This document shows, one piece after another, positions 1-5,585 of a stretch of 9,126 nt of DNA. This DNA is from Bacteroides sp. GTDB lineage: Bacteria > Bacteroidota > Bacteroidia > Bacteroidales > Bacteroidaceae. Below the pieces are notes generated by a model, which ran no database searches, was not told where the DNA came from, and was given only the letters and a program-made list of their open reading frames with translations. How positions within the stretch are numbered: the stretch's first letter is position 1; every line of letters begins with the position of its first letter. Location of the stretch: contig JAFYML010000008.1 in NCBI GenBank assembly GCA_017556595.1, positions 1-9,126 on the forward strand, in the 5' to 3' direction. Position numbers and translations under genes: made by a program.

Positions 1-27
1 GAATTCGGTGTAATTTGCAGTTTTCAT
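1..27 (-). CDS. N-terminal fragment of an unidentified leftward protein (continues beyond the window)
   Basis: Reading leftward, an ATG at 27-25 opens nine codons, MKTANYTEF, that run off the window edge without a stop. The fragment is too short to recognise a family. What makes a real start credible is its setting: a near-ideal Bacteroidota promoter at 52-83 would start transcription at about position 46, giving a leader of roughly 19 nt. That leader is A-rich, as is usual for this phylum, and the transcript would begin well beyond the upstream tRNA terminator. No function is proposed. An alternative start further left outside the window cannot be excluded. Confidence 0.5.
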
Positions 28-51
28 ATAAATCTTCTTTTTAATATGCTG

Positions 52-83
52 CAAATATATGTACTTGTTTACGTACTTCCAAA
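52..83 (-). promoter_or_regulatory. Bacteroidota sigma-A type promoter (TTTG-N20-TATATTTG)
   Basis: On the minus strand a -33 box TTTG (83-80) is followed by exactly 20 nt and a -7 box TATATTTG (59-52). This matches the TTTG/TAnnTTTG consensus known for Bacteroides at every defined base. It points leftward to the ATG at 27. It is the best-matching promoter in the window. Confidence 0.75.
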
Positions 84-320
84 TTTTATTAGTTAATTTA
101 CGCTATGTTTTCTCTCGCCTTTGTTCTATACTAATATTATCTTTATGCTTTTATGTAAAGAAATGTGACAGCCTATATTTAATTGTTTTTTTAGGCGTAA
201 GTAGTGACGAAGGTTGATCGTAAGTTACGATAAGGGTTGGTCGTAAGTTGAGCTGAGATTTTGCATAAGTGAAAATGCTAATGTTGCCTGTTAACGGGTA
301 ACAAAAGTAACATTTAGAAA
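84..320. other. Intergenic stretch with no gene seen
   Basis: This AT-rich stretch lies between the leftward promoter at 52-83 and the tRNA terminator. No open frame of useful length, RNA gene fold or mobile-element end was recognised on either strand. The only structure seen is the palindrome and degenerate 23-bp repeat at 189-257, listed separately. By position it can serve as the upstream regulatory region of the truncated leftward gene. Confidence 0.6.
189..257. repeat. Degenerate 23-bp direct repeat with an embedded 15-bp palindrome
   Basis: CGTAAGT occurs three times at an exact 23-bp spacing (starting at 196, 219 and 242). The second and third 23-bp units (212-234 and 235-257) match at 18 of 23 positions; the first unit (189-211) is conserved mainly around the core. 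The second copy also contains a perfect inverted repeat, ATCGTAAGTTACGAT, at 217-231 (7-bp arms around a central G). The arrangement resembles an operator with a strong and weaker half-occupied sites, upstream of the leftward promoter. Binding by a regulator is inference. Confidence 0.5.
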
Positions 321-352
321 ACAAAAAAAGACCTCGAGAATTCGAAGTCTTT
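321..352 (-). terminator. Intrinsic terminator of the tRNA-Tyr/tRNA-Gly unit
   Basis: On the minus strand AAAGACTTCGA (352-342) pairs with TCGAGGTCTTT (337-327), an 11-bp stem containing one G-U pair, around a four-base loop. A run of T follows directly (329-323). It begins about 8 nt after the tRNA-Gly discriminator base and is the natural 3' end of the tRNA transcript. Confidence 0.85.
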
Positions 353-359
353 GCTTAAG

Positions 360-432
360 AGCGGAAGACGGGGCTCAAACCCGCGACCCTCAGCTTGGAA
401 GGCTAATGCTCTATCAACTGAGCTACTTCCGC
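360..432 (-). tRNA. tRNA-Gly (anticodon UCC)
   Basis: The minus strand folds into a complete cloverleaf: a 7-bp acceptor stem GCGGAAG/CTTCCGC, D stem GCTC/GAGC, anticodon stem TTAGC/GCTGA with loop CTTCCAA (anticodon UCC, reading GGA and by wobble GGG), and T stem GCGGG/CCCGT. The discriminator is U at 360 and CCA is not encoded, so it must be added after transcription. The D loop reads AGTTGATA, giving A at position 19 instead of the near-universal G, and the T loop reads TTTGAGC, giving U at position 56 instead of C. Both halves of the 19-56 tertiary pair have changed together. It is cotranscribed with tRNA-Tyr 12 nt upstream. Confidence 0.95.
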
Positions 433-444
433 AATTTTAATTTG

Positions 445-527
445 TGGGCGAAGATGGATTCGAACCACCGAAGGTAAAAACCAGCAGATTTACAGTCTGC
501 CCCATTTGGCCACTCTGGTATTCGCCC
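445..527 (-). tRNA. tRNA-Tyr (anticodon GUA)
   Basis: The minus strand shows acceptor stem GGGCGAA/TTCGCCC, anticodon stem GCAGA/TCTGC with loop CTGTAAA (anticodon GUA), T stem GGTGG/CCATC with the ordinary loop TTCGAAT, and a long variable arm containing a GGT/ACC stem, as expected for a class II bacterial tRNA-Tyr. The discriminator is A at 445 and CCA is not encoded. It is the first tRNA of a two-tRNA unit, with tRNA-Gly 12 nt downstream. In many bacteria tRNA-Tyr and tRNA-Gly sit together ahead of a tuf gene; here a terminator follows the Gly gene instead. Confidence 0.97.
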
Positions 528-565
528 GTGCGCTTAGTGAAACATGCGTTTCCTTAATTGCGCTG

Positions 566-597
566 CAAAGGTACAACTATTTTTCTAAACTCCAAGA
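566..597 (-). promoter_or_regulatory. Promoter of the tRNA-Tyr/tRNA-Gly unit
   Basis: A -7 box TACCTTTG (573-566, minus strand) fits TAnnTTTG perfectly. A 3-of-4 match to the -33 box (CTTG, 596-593) lies 19 nt upstream, inside the last codons of ribH, whose stop codon is at 579-577. Transcription would start near 561, about 34 nt before the tRNA-Tyr 5' end. Confidence 0.65.
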
Positions 598-1071
598 AAA
601 ATCTATCATTTTTATTGCAGTAATTGCACATTCGTCGCCTTTGTTACCTAATTTTCCGCCTGCACGGTCCTCTGCTTGCTCCATTGTGTTGGTGGTGATG
701 AGGCCAAAGATGACGGGGATGCCGCAAGTTGCGTTCAAGTGTGCAATGCCTTGTGTGGTGCCTTGGCACACATAATCGAAGTGGGGCGTGTCGCCACGAA
801 CTACGCATCCGATGGCAATAACGGCATCTACTTCGGTGCTATCGATGAGGCGGCTTGCACCGTATGTCAATTCGAAACTACCTGGTACGTGCTTTACAAG
901 GATGTTTTCGGGCTTTGCTCCGTGCTTTTGCAAAGTGTCGATAGCGCCTTGAAGCAGGGCACCGGTGATGTTGTAGTTCCATTCGGAAACTACAATGCCG
1001 AACTTCATTTCCGATGCGTCGGGCACTGAATTGAAGTCGTATTCTGACAAGTTGTGATAGGCTGTTGCCAT
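577..1071 (-). CDS. ribH: 6,7-dimethyl-8-ribityllumazine synthase
   Basis: This 164-residue protein is lumazine synthase, the penultimate enzyme of riboflavin synthesis. It condenses 5-amino-6-ribitylaminouracil with 3,4-dihydroxy-2-butanone 4-phosphate in the cytoplasm, usually as a pentamer or 60-mer capsid. The family landmarks are in order: the FGIVVSEWN strand (residues 24-32), PGSFE (63-67), the [12 protein letters not shown] segment with catalytic His97, and [10 protein letters not shown] (136-145) with the phosphate-binding Arg136. Length is normal with a short N-terminal extension. The ATG at 1071 is preceded by an A/T-rich leader without a Shine-Dalgarno sequence. No FMN riboswitch fold and no clear promoter were found in the roughly 50 nt after the upstream terminator, so readthrough from the TPR gene is possible. 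Other rib genes are not in the window. Confidence 0.97.
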   Translation of the reverse strand: MATAYHNLSEYDFNSVPDASEMKFGIVVSEWNYNITGALLQGAIDTLQKHGAKPENILVKHVPGSFELTYGASRLIDSTEVDAVIAIGCVVRGDTPHFDYVCQGTTQGIAHLNATCGIPVIFGLITTNTMEQAEDRAGGKLGNKGDECAITAIKMIDFSWSLEK

Positions 1072-1122
1072 GACATTTTTATTTTTATAGTTAGGAAAAT
1101 AATTTTTCTGTTAAGGGTAGAT

Positions 1123-1155
1123 AAAAAAGGCACGAAGTTGGTTTGCTCCGTGCCT
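1123..1155 (-). terminator. Intrinsic terminator after the TPR protein gene
   Basis: On the minus strand AGGCACGGAG (1155-1146) pairs with CTTCGTGCCT (1137-1128), a 10-bp stem with one G-U pair and an 8-nt loop, followed by a T run (1128-1123). It lies about 20 nt beyond the TPR gene stop codon and upstream of ribH, so it should separate or attenuate expression between the two. Confidence 0.85.
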
Positions 1156-1176
1156 ATTTATATAATAAGGTGTAAA

Positions 1177-1860
1177 TTACTTGTTCAGTAAGTTTGCCTT
1201 TTCAATGTATTTGTCCACTTCCATAGATTGGATTGAGCGGAAATACTTTTCTTTGATAGTAGTGAATGCCTTCAATGCTTCGCTACCTTTGCCTTGTGAA
1301 AGGAGGATTTCGCCTGCTTGTTGCAAGAAGATTGGGCTGAGTGTGTTGTTGTCAGCTTCGTTAGCTGCTTGTTGAAGCAAAGCTACGGCCTTGTCAAGGT
1401 TGCCAAGCTTAGCATAGCAGTTACCCATAGTACCCTTCAATGCAGGGCTTACCATTTGGTCGTTGCCATCGAATTCGTCCAAAATCTTGATAGCGGCTTC
1501 GTTTTGTCCCAATTGAGCGTATGAAATGCCGAGGTATGCCTTTGCCAAGTTAGCAGCTTTAGTACCACCGTAGTTGTCGATAACTTCTTGGAAACCAAAG
1601 TAGCTGATGCTATCACCGGCAATAGCGGTTTCGAAATCGCCAGCTTCAAAATACTCTTCGCCTCTGAACAAAGCTGCATAAGCTTTTTCTTCGCGTGGCT
1701 CAGCATAATATTGCTTGTAAAGCACAACTGCTGCAATGATGACAATGATTGCCACGATTACGCCAATAATGGTTTTCTTGTTTTTGATCAAGAATGCTTC
1801 CGACTTTGACAATGCTTCTTCCACATTCAAGGCTTCTTGTTGTTGTTTCTTTTCTGCCAT
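1177..1860 (-). CDS. Membrane-anchored tetratricopeptide-repeat protein
   Basis: The 227-residue protein has a charged, cytoplasmic-looking N-terminus (1-29), a single strongly hydrophobic segment (about 30-48) and a large soluble C-terminal part made of helical TPR-like repeats. The clearest repeats lie at 104-131 (AYLGISYAQLG, then AAIKILDEF), 138-166 (GNCYAKLGNLDKAVALLQQA) and 175-205. Lysines before the membrane segment and none of the features of a cleavage site suggest an N-in, C-out anchor with the repeats in the periplasm. The layout resembles YfgM, the TPR partner of the SecYEG translocon in E. coli; that comparison is an inference from architecture only. The ATG at 1860 is preceded by a good promoter at 1910-1941. 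The gene is divergent from recF and followed by its own terminator. The binding partner is unknown. Confidence 0.85.
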   Translation of the reverse strand: MAEKKQQQEALNVEEALSKSEAFLIKNKKTIIGVIVAIIVIIAAVVLYKQYYAEPREEKAYAALFRGEEYFEAGDFETAIAGDSISYFGFQEVIDNYGGTKAANLAKAYLGISYAQLGQNEAAIKILDEFDGNDQMVSPALKGTMGNCYAKLGNLDKAVALLQQAANEADNNTLSPIFLQQAGEILLSQGKGSEALKAFTTIKEKYFRSIQSMEVDKYIEKANLLNK

Positions 1861-1909
1861 TTTAGTTTATGTTTTATTATTATTATTCGTAAAATGATAT
1901 TTTGACCCG

Positions 1910-1941
1910 CAAAAGTACATTTTTTATGCTTACTAACGAAA
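1910..1941 (-). promoter_or_regulatory. Promoter of the TPR protein gene
   Basis: The -7 box TACTTTTG (1917-1910, minus strand) matches TAnnTTTG perfectly and the -33 region TTTC (1941-1938) is 20 nt upstream with one mismatch. The expected start near 1905 leaves a leader of about 45 nt before the ATG at 1860. Confidence 0.65.
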
Positions 1942-1990
1942 TTTAAAGACATCTTTTTTCATTTTATGCCCGAAAACACGATTTTCTTCC

Positions 1991-1998
1991 TACATTTG
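1991..1998 (+). promoter_or_regulatory. -7 box of the recF promoter, very close to the start codon
   Basis: TACATTTG at 1991-1998 is a perfect TAnnTTTG box on the plus strand, while the -33 element is poor (TATG near 1965). The recF ATG begins at 2003, only 4 nt after the box. Transcription from this box would begin at or within a few nucleotides of the start codon, so the mRNA would be leaderless or nearly so. Confidence 0.6.
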
Positions 1999-2002
1999 CA
2001 GT

Positions 2003-3118
2003 ATGATTTTGAAACGTCTGTCGATATTGAACTATAAAAACTTGGAGGAAGCCGACTTGCAGCTTTCGCCCAAGTTGAATTGTTTCTTTGGGCAAAATGG
2101 CATGGGAAAGACCAATTTGCTCGATGCCATCTATTTCTTGTCGTTTTGCAAAAGTGCGGGCAATCCCATTGATTCGCAAAACATTCGCCACGAAGCCGAC
2201 TTCTTCTTGATTCAAGGTTTTTACGAGGCTGCCGATGGTACGCCCGAAGAGATTTATTGCGGCATGAAGCGCAGACAGAAGAAACAGTTCAAACGCAACA
2301 AGAAGGAATATACACGCCTGTCCGACCATATAGGTTTCTTGCCTTTGGTGATGGTGTCGCCGGCCGATAGCGACCTTATTGCCGGCGGAAGTGAGGGGCG
2401 CAGACGTTTTATGGATGTGGTGATTTCGCAATACGATAAGACCTACTTGGATGCGCTAATTCGCTATAATAAAGCTTTGTTGCAACGAAATACCTTGCTG
2501 AAAAGCGAAACTCCTATTGATGAAGAACTCTTCTTGATTTGGGAAGAGAGCATGGCGCAAGCCGGTGAAGTGGTGTATAGAAAACGCGAAGCCTTTATCC
2601 GTGAATTTATCCCCATTTTTCAATCCATATACTCAGCCATTTCGCAAGATTGTGAGCAAGTTAACCTTTCTTACGAATCGCAATTGAGCGAAAGTAACTT
2701 GTTGGAAAAGATGCGTGCCAACCGCTTCAAAGAGCAGATCGTAGGCCATTCGTTGTATGGTGTGCACAAGGATGATTTGAACATGCAGCTGGGTGAGTAT
2801 CCCATTAAACGCGAAGGCTCGCAAGGACAAAACAAAACCTATTTGGTGGCGTTGAAGTTGGCGCAATTCCATTTCTTGAAACGCATAGCCAATAAAGTGC
2901 CGTTGCTATTGCTCGACGATATTTTTGATAAACTCGATGCAAACCGCGTGGAGCAAATTATCAAGTTGGTGGCAAGTGATAACTTCGGTCAGATATTTAT
3001 CACTGATACCAATCGTGAACATCTTGATCGCATCTTGCGGAAAGTGGATAGCGATTACCGTATCTTTGAAGTAGAGCACGGTGCGGTGCGTGAAATGAAG
3101 GAAGGAGAGTGCGTATGA
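2003..3118 (+). CDS. recF: DNA replication and repair protein RecF
   Basis: This 371-residue SMC-like ABC ATPase binds single/double-strand DNA junctions and, with RecO and RecR, helps load RecA at gaps in stalled forks. All nucleotide-binding motifs are present: Walker A GQNGMGKT (30-37), the signature loop SQGQNK (273-278), and Walker B LLLLDD (301-306) followed by the D-loop region DKLD (309-312). Length is normal for RecF. The start MILKRLSILNYKN is the usual N-terminal strand of the family, supporting the ATG at 2003 even though a -7 promoter box ends only 4 nt upstream. The stop overlaps the start of the DUF721 gene (ATGA), so the two are translationally coupled. The classical dnaA/dnaN neighbours of recF are absent here. 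Confidence 0.97.
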   Translation: MILKRLSILNYKNLEEADLQLSPKLNCFFGQNGMGKTNLLDAIYFLSFCKSAGNPIDSQNIRHEADFFLIQGFYEAADGTPEEIYCGMKRRQKKQFKRNKKEYTRLSDHIGFLPLVMVSPADSDLIAGGSEGRRRFMDVVISQYDKTYLDALIRYNKALLQRNTLLKSETPIDEELFLIWEESMAQAGEVVYRKREAFIREFIPIFQSIYSAISQDCEQVNLSYESQLSESNLLEKMRANRFKEQIVGHSLYGVHKDDLNMQLGEYPIKREGSQGQNKTYLVALKLAQFHFLKRIANKVPLLLLDDIFDKLDANRVEQIIKLVASDNFGQIFITDTNREHLDRILRKVDSDYRIFEVEHGAVREMKEGECV

Positions 3119-3405
3119 AACGTCGTGATGCACAACCCATTGGCGAACTTGTTCGTCATTTCCTCAGACAAGAGTCGCTCGAGTCGCCTTTGAACGAAGT
3201 GCGCTTAATCAATGCGTGGGCAGAGGTGTTAGGACCCACCATTGCATCCTATACACGCGAGATTTATATCAAGAATCAAACGCTTTATGTGCATCTTACG
3301 TCGGCTCCTTTGCGCCAAGAGTTGATGATGGGGCGCGATTTATTGGTGCGTTCGCTCAATCGTCAAGCCGGTGCGCAGGTCATTGCTAACATCGTTATCC
3401 GATAG
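3115..3405 (+). CDS. DUF721 family protein (DciA-like)
   Basis: The 96-residue protein is essentially a bare DUF721 domain. Diagnostic segments are LINAWAEVLGPTIASYT (31-47) and LYVHLTSAPLRQEL (57-70). DUF721 is the domain of DciA, a loader or accessory of the replicative helicase DnaB in bacteria that lack DnaC/DnaI-type loaders. Whether this short version performs the same job is inferred from the family and from its position after recF. I chose the ATG at 3115 over a GTG two codons upstream because the ATG overlaps the recF stop as ATGA, is preceded by an AAGGAG-like sequence at 3102-3107 (uncommon in this phylum), and gives the expected MKRR start. Its last 11 bp overlap the convergent cyclo-ligase gene. 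Confidence 0.88.
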   Translation: MKRRDAQPIGELVRHFLRQESLESPLNEVRLINAWAEVLGPTIASYTREIYIKNQTLYVHLTSAPLRQELMMGRDLLVRSLNRQAGAQVIANIVIR

Positions 3406-3928
3406 TCAGCACCTCGTCCATTCGAATATCGTGTTCGTCGGTAGGAACCTCTTCTACATATTGATAAGGAAAGCAAACCCCCAATTTATAAGCATTGGTT
3501 AGTTTGGGTAATAGTCGGTCGTAGTATCCTTTCCCTCTACCCAAACGATGTCCTTGCTTGTCGAAAGCCATGCCTGGTACAATAGCCAACTCAATCTTGT
3601 TGAAATCATTGAAGCATTCGCCTACCGGTTCTTGGATGTTGTAAGCGCCTATCTGTAAGTCGTTGGGTGAGGAGAAACGACGCAATTCTAGTTCGTCGCC
3701 CACTACCACTGGAAGCAAAAGTTGTTTCTTCTCTTGCCATCTCGCAAGAAAAGCATGTGTATCTACTTCGTCGGGAAGTGAATGGTATAGCAATATAAGA
3801 TTGGCGCTCTTGAAAAGCGAATGCTTTTCAAGAGCGGCCATAATATCAACAGATTGTTGCAAAGCCGATGAAGCATAAAGGTTTTTCAACCCCCTAATCT
3901 GCTTACGCAGCTCTTTTTTCTTCTCCAT
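3395..3928 (-). CDS. 5-formyltetrahydrofolate cyclo-ligase
   Basis: The enzyme (5,10-methenyltetrahydrofolate synthetase, EC 6.3.3.2) uses ATP to convert 5-formyl-THF to 5,10-methenyl-THF, returning a stored and inhibitory folate to one-carbon metabolism. Family marks are the N-terminal KKKELRKQIR helix, YHSLPDEVDT (48-57), the ATP/phosphate loop GHRLGRGKGYYDRLL (126-140) and the C-terminal DEHD motif (164-167). The open frame extends to 4003, but the first 25 codons lie inside the upstream protease gene and look unlike the family; the ATG at 3928 gives a normal 177 residues. With that start the gene overlaps the protease by 26 bp, implying coupled translation. A perfect 14-bp hairpin sits inside the coding region at 3805-3836. 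The 3' end overlaps the convergent DUF721 gene by 11 bp and no terminator is visible. Confidence 0.93.
   Translation of the reverse strand: MEKKKELRKQIRGLKNLYASSALQQSVDIMAALEKHSLFKSANLILLYHSLPDEVDTHAFLARWQEKKQLLLPVVVGDELELRRFSSPNDLQIGAYNIQEPVGECFNDFNKIELAIVPGMAFDKQGHRLGRGKGYYDRLLPKLTNAYKLGVCFPYQYVEEVPTDEHDIRMDEVLTIG
3805..3836 (-). other. Perfect 14-bp hairpin inside the cyclo-ligase coding sequence
   Basis: Positions 3805-3818 are the exact reverse complement of 3823-3836, separated by a four-base loop. In the mRNA the stem reads CGCTCTTGAAAAGC/GCTTTTCAAGAGCG around ATTC, starting about 90 nt after the start codon and encoding roughly ALEKHSLFKSA (residues 32-42). It has no U-tract, so it is not an ordinary terminator. 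A role in RNA processing or stability is inference. Confidence 0.7.
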
Positions 3929-5573
3929 TGCTTGCAACGTCAGTATTGTTTGTTTCGGGTACTTTGGGGAAAGATTCGCCTTTTTGTAGTATCTGCAAGG
4001 CACGTTTCACGGTATCATCGCTTTGGTTCAAGAATTTAATGTATTCTTCTTGTCCCAAAATGTTGTAGATGATATTACCATAAAGGTATCTTTCCAATAG
4101 CGTAAACGATTGTTGGATAAGCAAATTGCGGCGCTTAACTCCCTTGCTATCAGCGTAGCGGATGAAGCTATGAACTACATTCTGCTTCTCTAAATGTGTC
4201 AGCAAATCGTTCCAAGTTTCGTACTTGATCAATTCAGGACGGTTGTTGTCGCTATAGTTGAACGAATATTGAGTAATCAAACCTTTGTTGCTTACTTCTA
4301 TTAAGTATGACGATACGCCAGTAGTGTCTTGTGGAACAAAAATATCTGGCATAATACCACCGCCACCATAAACAATACGTCCCAAACTAGTGGTGTATTG
4401 CAACTCTTTGTTTTGCTTGATGCTATCTTCCGAGAAGAATTCACCTTTTTCGTAGCGTTCCACCCAATCCATGTTGTAGTGCTCGTCCTTGCCATTCTCG
4501 TAAGGACGTTGAATGCATCTGCCCGAAGGTGTGTGGTAACGAGCAATTGTTAAGCGGATGGCCGAACCATCGCTGAATTCAATAGGCTCTTGCACCAATC
4601 CTTTACCAAACGAACGGCGGCCAACAATAGTACCACGGTCGTTGTCCTGGATGGCTCCGGCAAAGATTTCACTGGCCGATGCACTATTTTCGTTTACCAA
4701 TACAACAATGGGCAATTGTTGGAAACTACCCGTACCATCGGCATACTCGCGCATGCTAGGGAAGTTTCTACCTTCAGTATATACAATCAGTTGATTGGCA
4801 GGCAAGAATTCGTTTACCATGTTAATGGCCGATTCCATGAAACCGCCAGTGTTATCGCGAAGGTCTATAATTACACCTTTGCAATTGTAGTGCGACAACT
4901 CGGCCAATGCACTAATCATTTCCAAATGTGTAGTACGACTAAACTTGCTGATTTGAATATAACCAAAATCTTTATCCAACATGTAGGAAGCATTGATGCT
5001 ATGTTGAGGAATGTCGCCACGAACAATGACAAACTCCAGCAACTCCTTTTCGGTAGCGCGTTTAATACTTACTTTTACTTCAGTTCCCTTAGGTCCTTTT
5101 AAAGCACGCATAGCTCTCTCGTTGGTCAACTCTTTGCCCACAAACAAACTATCGTTCACCATTACAATGCGGTCGCCACCCATTAATCCAACCTTTTCGG
5201 ATGGGCCTCCGGGTACTACACTATTAATGTGTATGGTGTCTGCCTGAATTTGAAATTGAATACCTATACCGCTGAAACTAGCTTCCAATTCCGAGTTTAC
5301 CTCTTCCAAATCCTTTGCAGGAATGTATATGGAGTGGGGGTCAAGCTCGCCCAAGATTTGTGGCATCGCTTCTTCTATTAAATTGAAGACATCTACAGTG
5401 TCTACGTATTTATCTTCAATCACACGCAACAACGCACTTATCTTGTTGCTGCTTGTGACAGGATTTGGCCTGTTACCTTGGTTTTGCTTTCCGTAGAATG
5501 CACCGATAACAATGCCCAAAGCTACGCATACTGCAAAAATCAGCGGGATAAAACGTGATTTTTTGTTAGTCAT
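3903..5573 (-). CDS. S41 family C-terminal processing peptidase
   Basis: This 556-residue serine protease belongs to the Prc/CtpA family. It carries an N-terminal signal anchor (hydrophobic about 9-26), a PDZ domain (about 95-170, with SGIGIQF and PSEKVGLMGGDRI) that recognises substrate C-termini, and the S41 catalytic core. The Ser-Lys dyad is visible: SASASE (297-302) with Ser299 as the likely nucleophile by alignment spacing to E. coli Prc, and FGKGLVQ (322-328) with Lys324 and Gln328. It should act at the periplasmic face of the inner membrane on exported proteins. Residues after the core (about 415-556) form a long extension rich in predicted helix, seen in other Bacteroidota members of the family. 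The ATG at 5573 is 12 nt after the dCMP deaminase stop; the 3' end overlaps the cyclo-ligase start. Specific substrates are unknown. Confidence 0.93.
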   Translation of the reverse strand: MTNKKSRFIPLIFAVCVALGIVIGAFYGKQNQGNRPNPVTSSNKISALLRVIEDKYVDTVDVFNLIEEAMPQILGELDPHSIYIPAKDLEEVNSELEASFSGIGIQFQIQADTIHINSVVPGGPSEKVGLMGGDRIVMVNDSLFVGKELTNERAMRALKGPKGTEVKVSIKRATEKELLEFVIVRGDIPQHSINASYMLDKDFGYIQISKFSRTTHLEMISALAELSHYNCKGVIIDLRDNTGGFMESAINMVNEFLPANQLIVYTEGRNFPSMREYADGTGSFQQLPIVVLVNENSASASEIFAGAIQDNDRGTIVGRRSFGKGLVQEPIEFSDGSAIRLTIARYHTPSGRCIQRPYENGKDEHYNMDWVERYEKGEFFSEDSIKQNKELQYTTSLGRIVYGGGGIMPDIFVPQDTTGVSSYLIEVSNKGLITQYSFNYSDNNRPELIKYETWNDLLTHLEKQNVVHSFIRYADSKGVKRRNLLIQQSFTLLERYLYGNIIYNILGQEEYIKFLNQSDDTVKRALQILQKGESFPKVPETNNTDVASNGEEKRAA

Positions 5574-5585
5574 ATTCCTTGTTTT

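Noticed and set aside
1..6. GAATTC at the window start taken as a cloning junction
   Set aside because: The same site occurs several more times in the window, including inside genes and the tRNA terminator, and the right end does not carry it.
189..257. The 23-bp repeat considered as a CRISPR array or remnant
   Set aside because: The copies are contiguous with no unique spacers, are degenerate, and no cas genes are nearby.
292..303. Near-palindrome CCTGTTAACGGG
   Set aside because: It is imperfect, has no loop or T-tract, and is too short to stand out in AT-rich DNA.
360..432. tRNA-Gly considered as an integration site
   Set aside because: No repeated copy of its 3' end and no integrase are visible in the window.
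1072..1122. FMN riboswitch or promoter upstream of ribH
   Set aside because: The leader is too short for the riboswitch fold and the best -7 candidate (TATTTTCC) misses the essential TTTG.
3109..3114. GTG start two codons upstream of the DUF721 gene
   Set aside because: The ATG at 3115 overlaps the recF stop as ATGA, has better spacing from the AAGGAG-like site, and matches the expected MKRR start.
3929..4003. 25-codon N-terminal extension of the cyclo-ligase
   Set aside because: It lies wholly inside the S41 protease gene, does not look like the family, and the ATG at 3928 gives the normal protein length.
4590..5102. 170-codon plus-strand open frame antisense to the S41 protease
   Set aside because: It is a shadow of the protease gene; it has no recognisable motif, no promoter and a composition typical of antisense frames.
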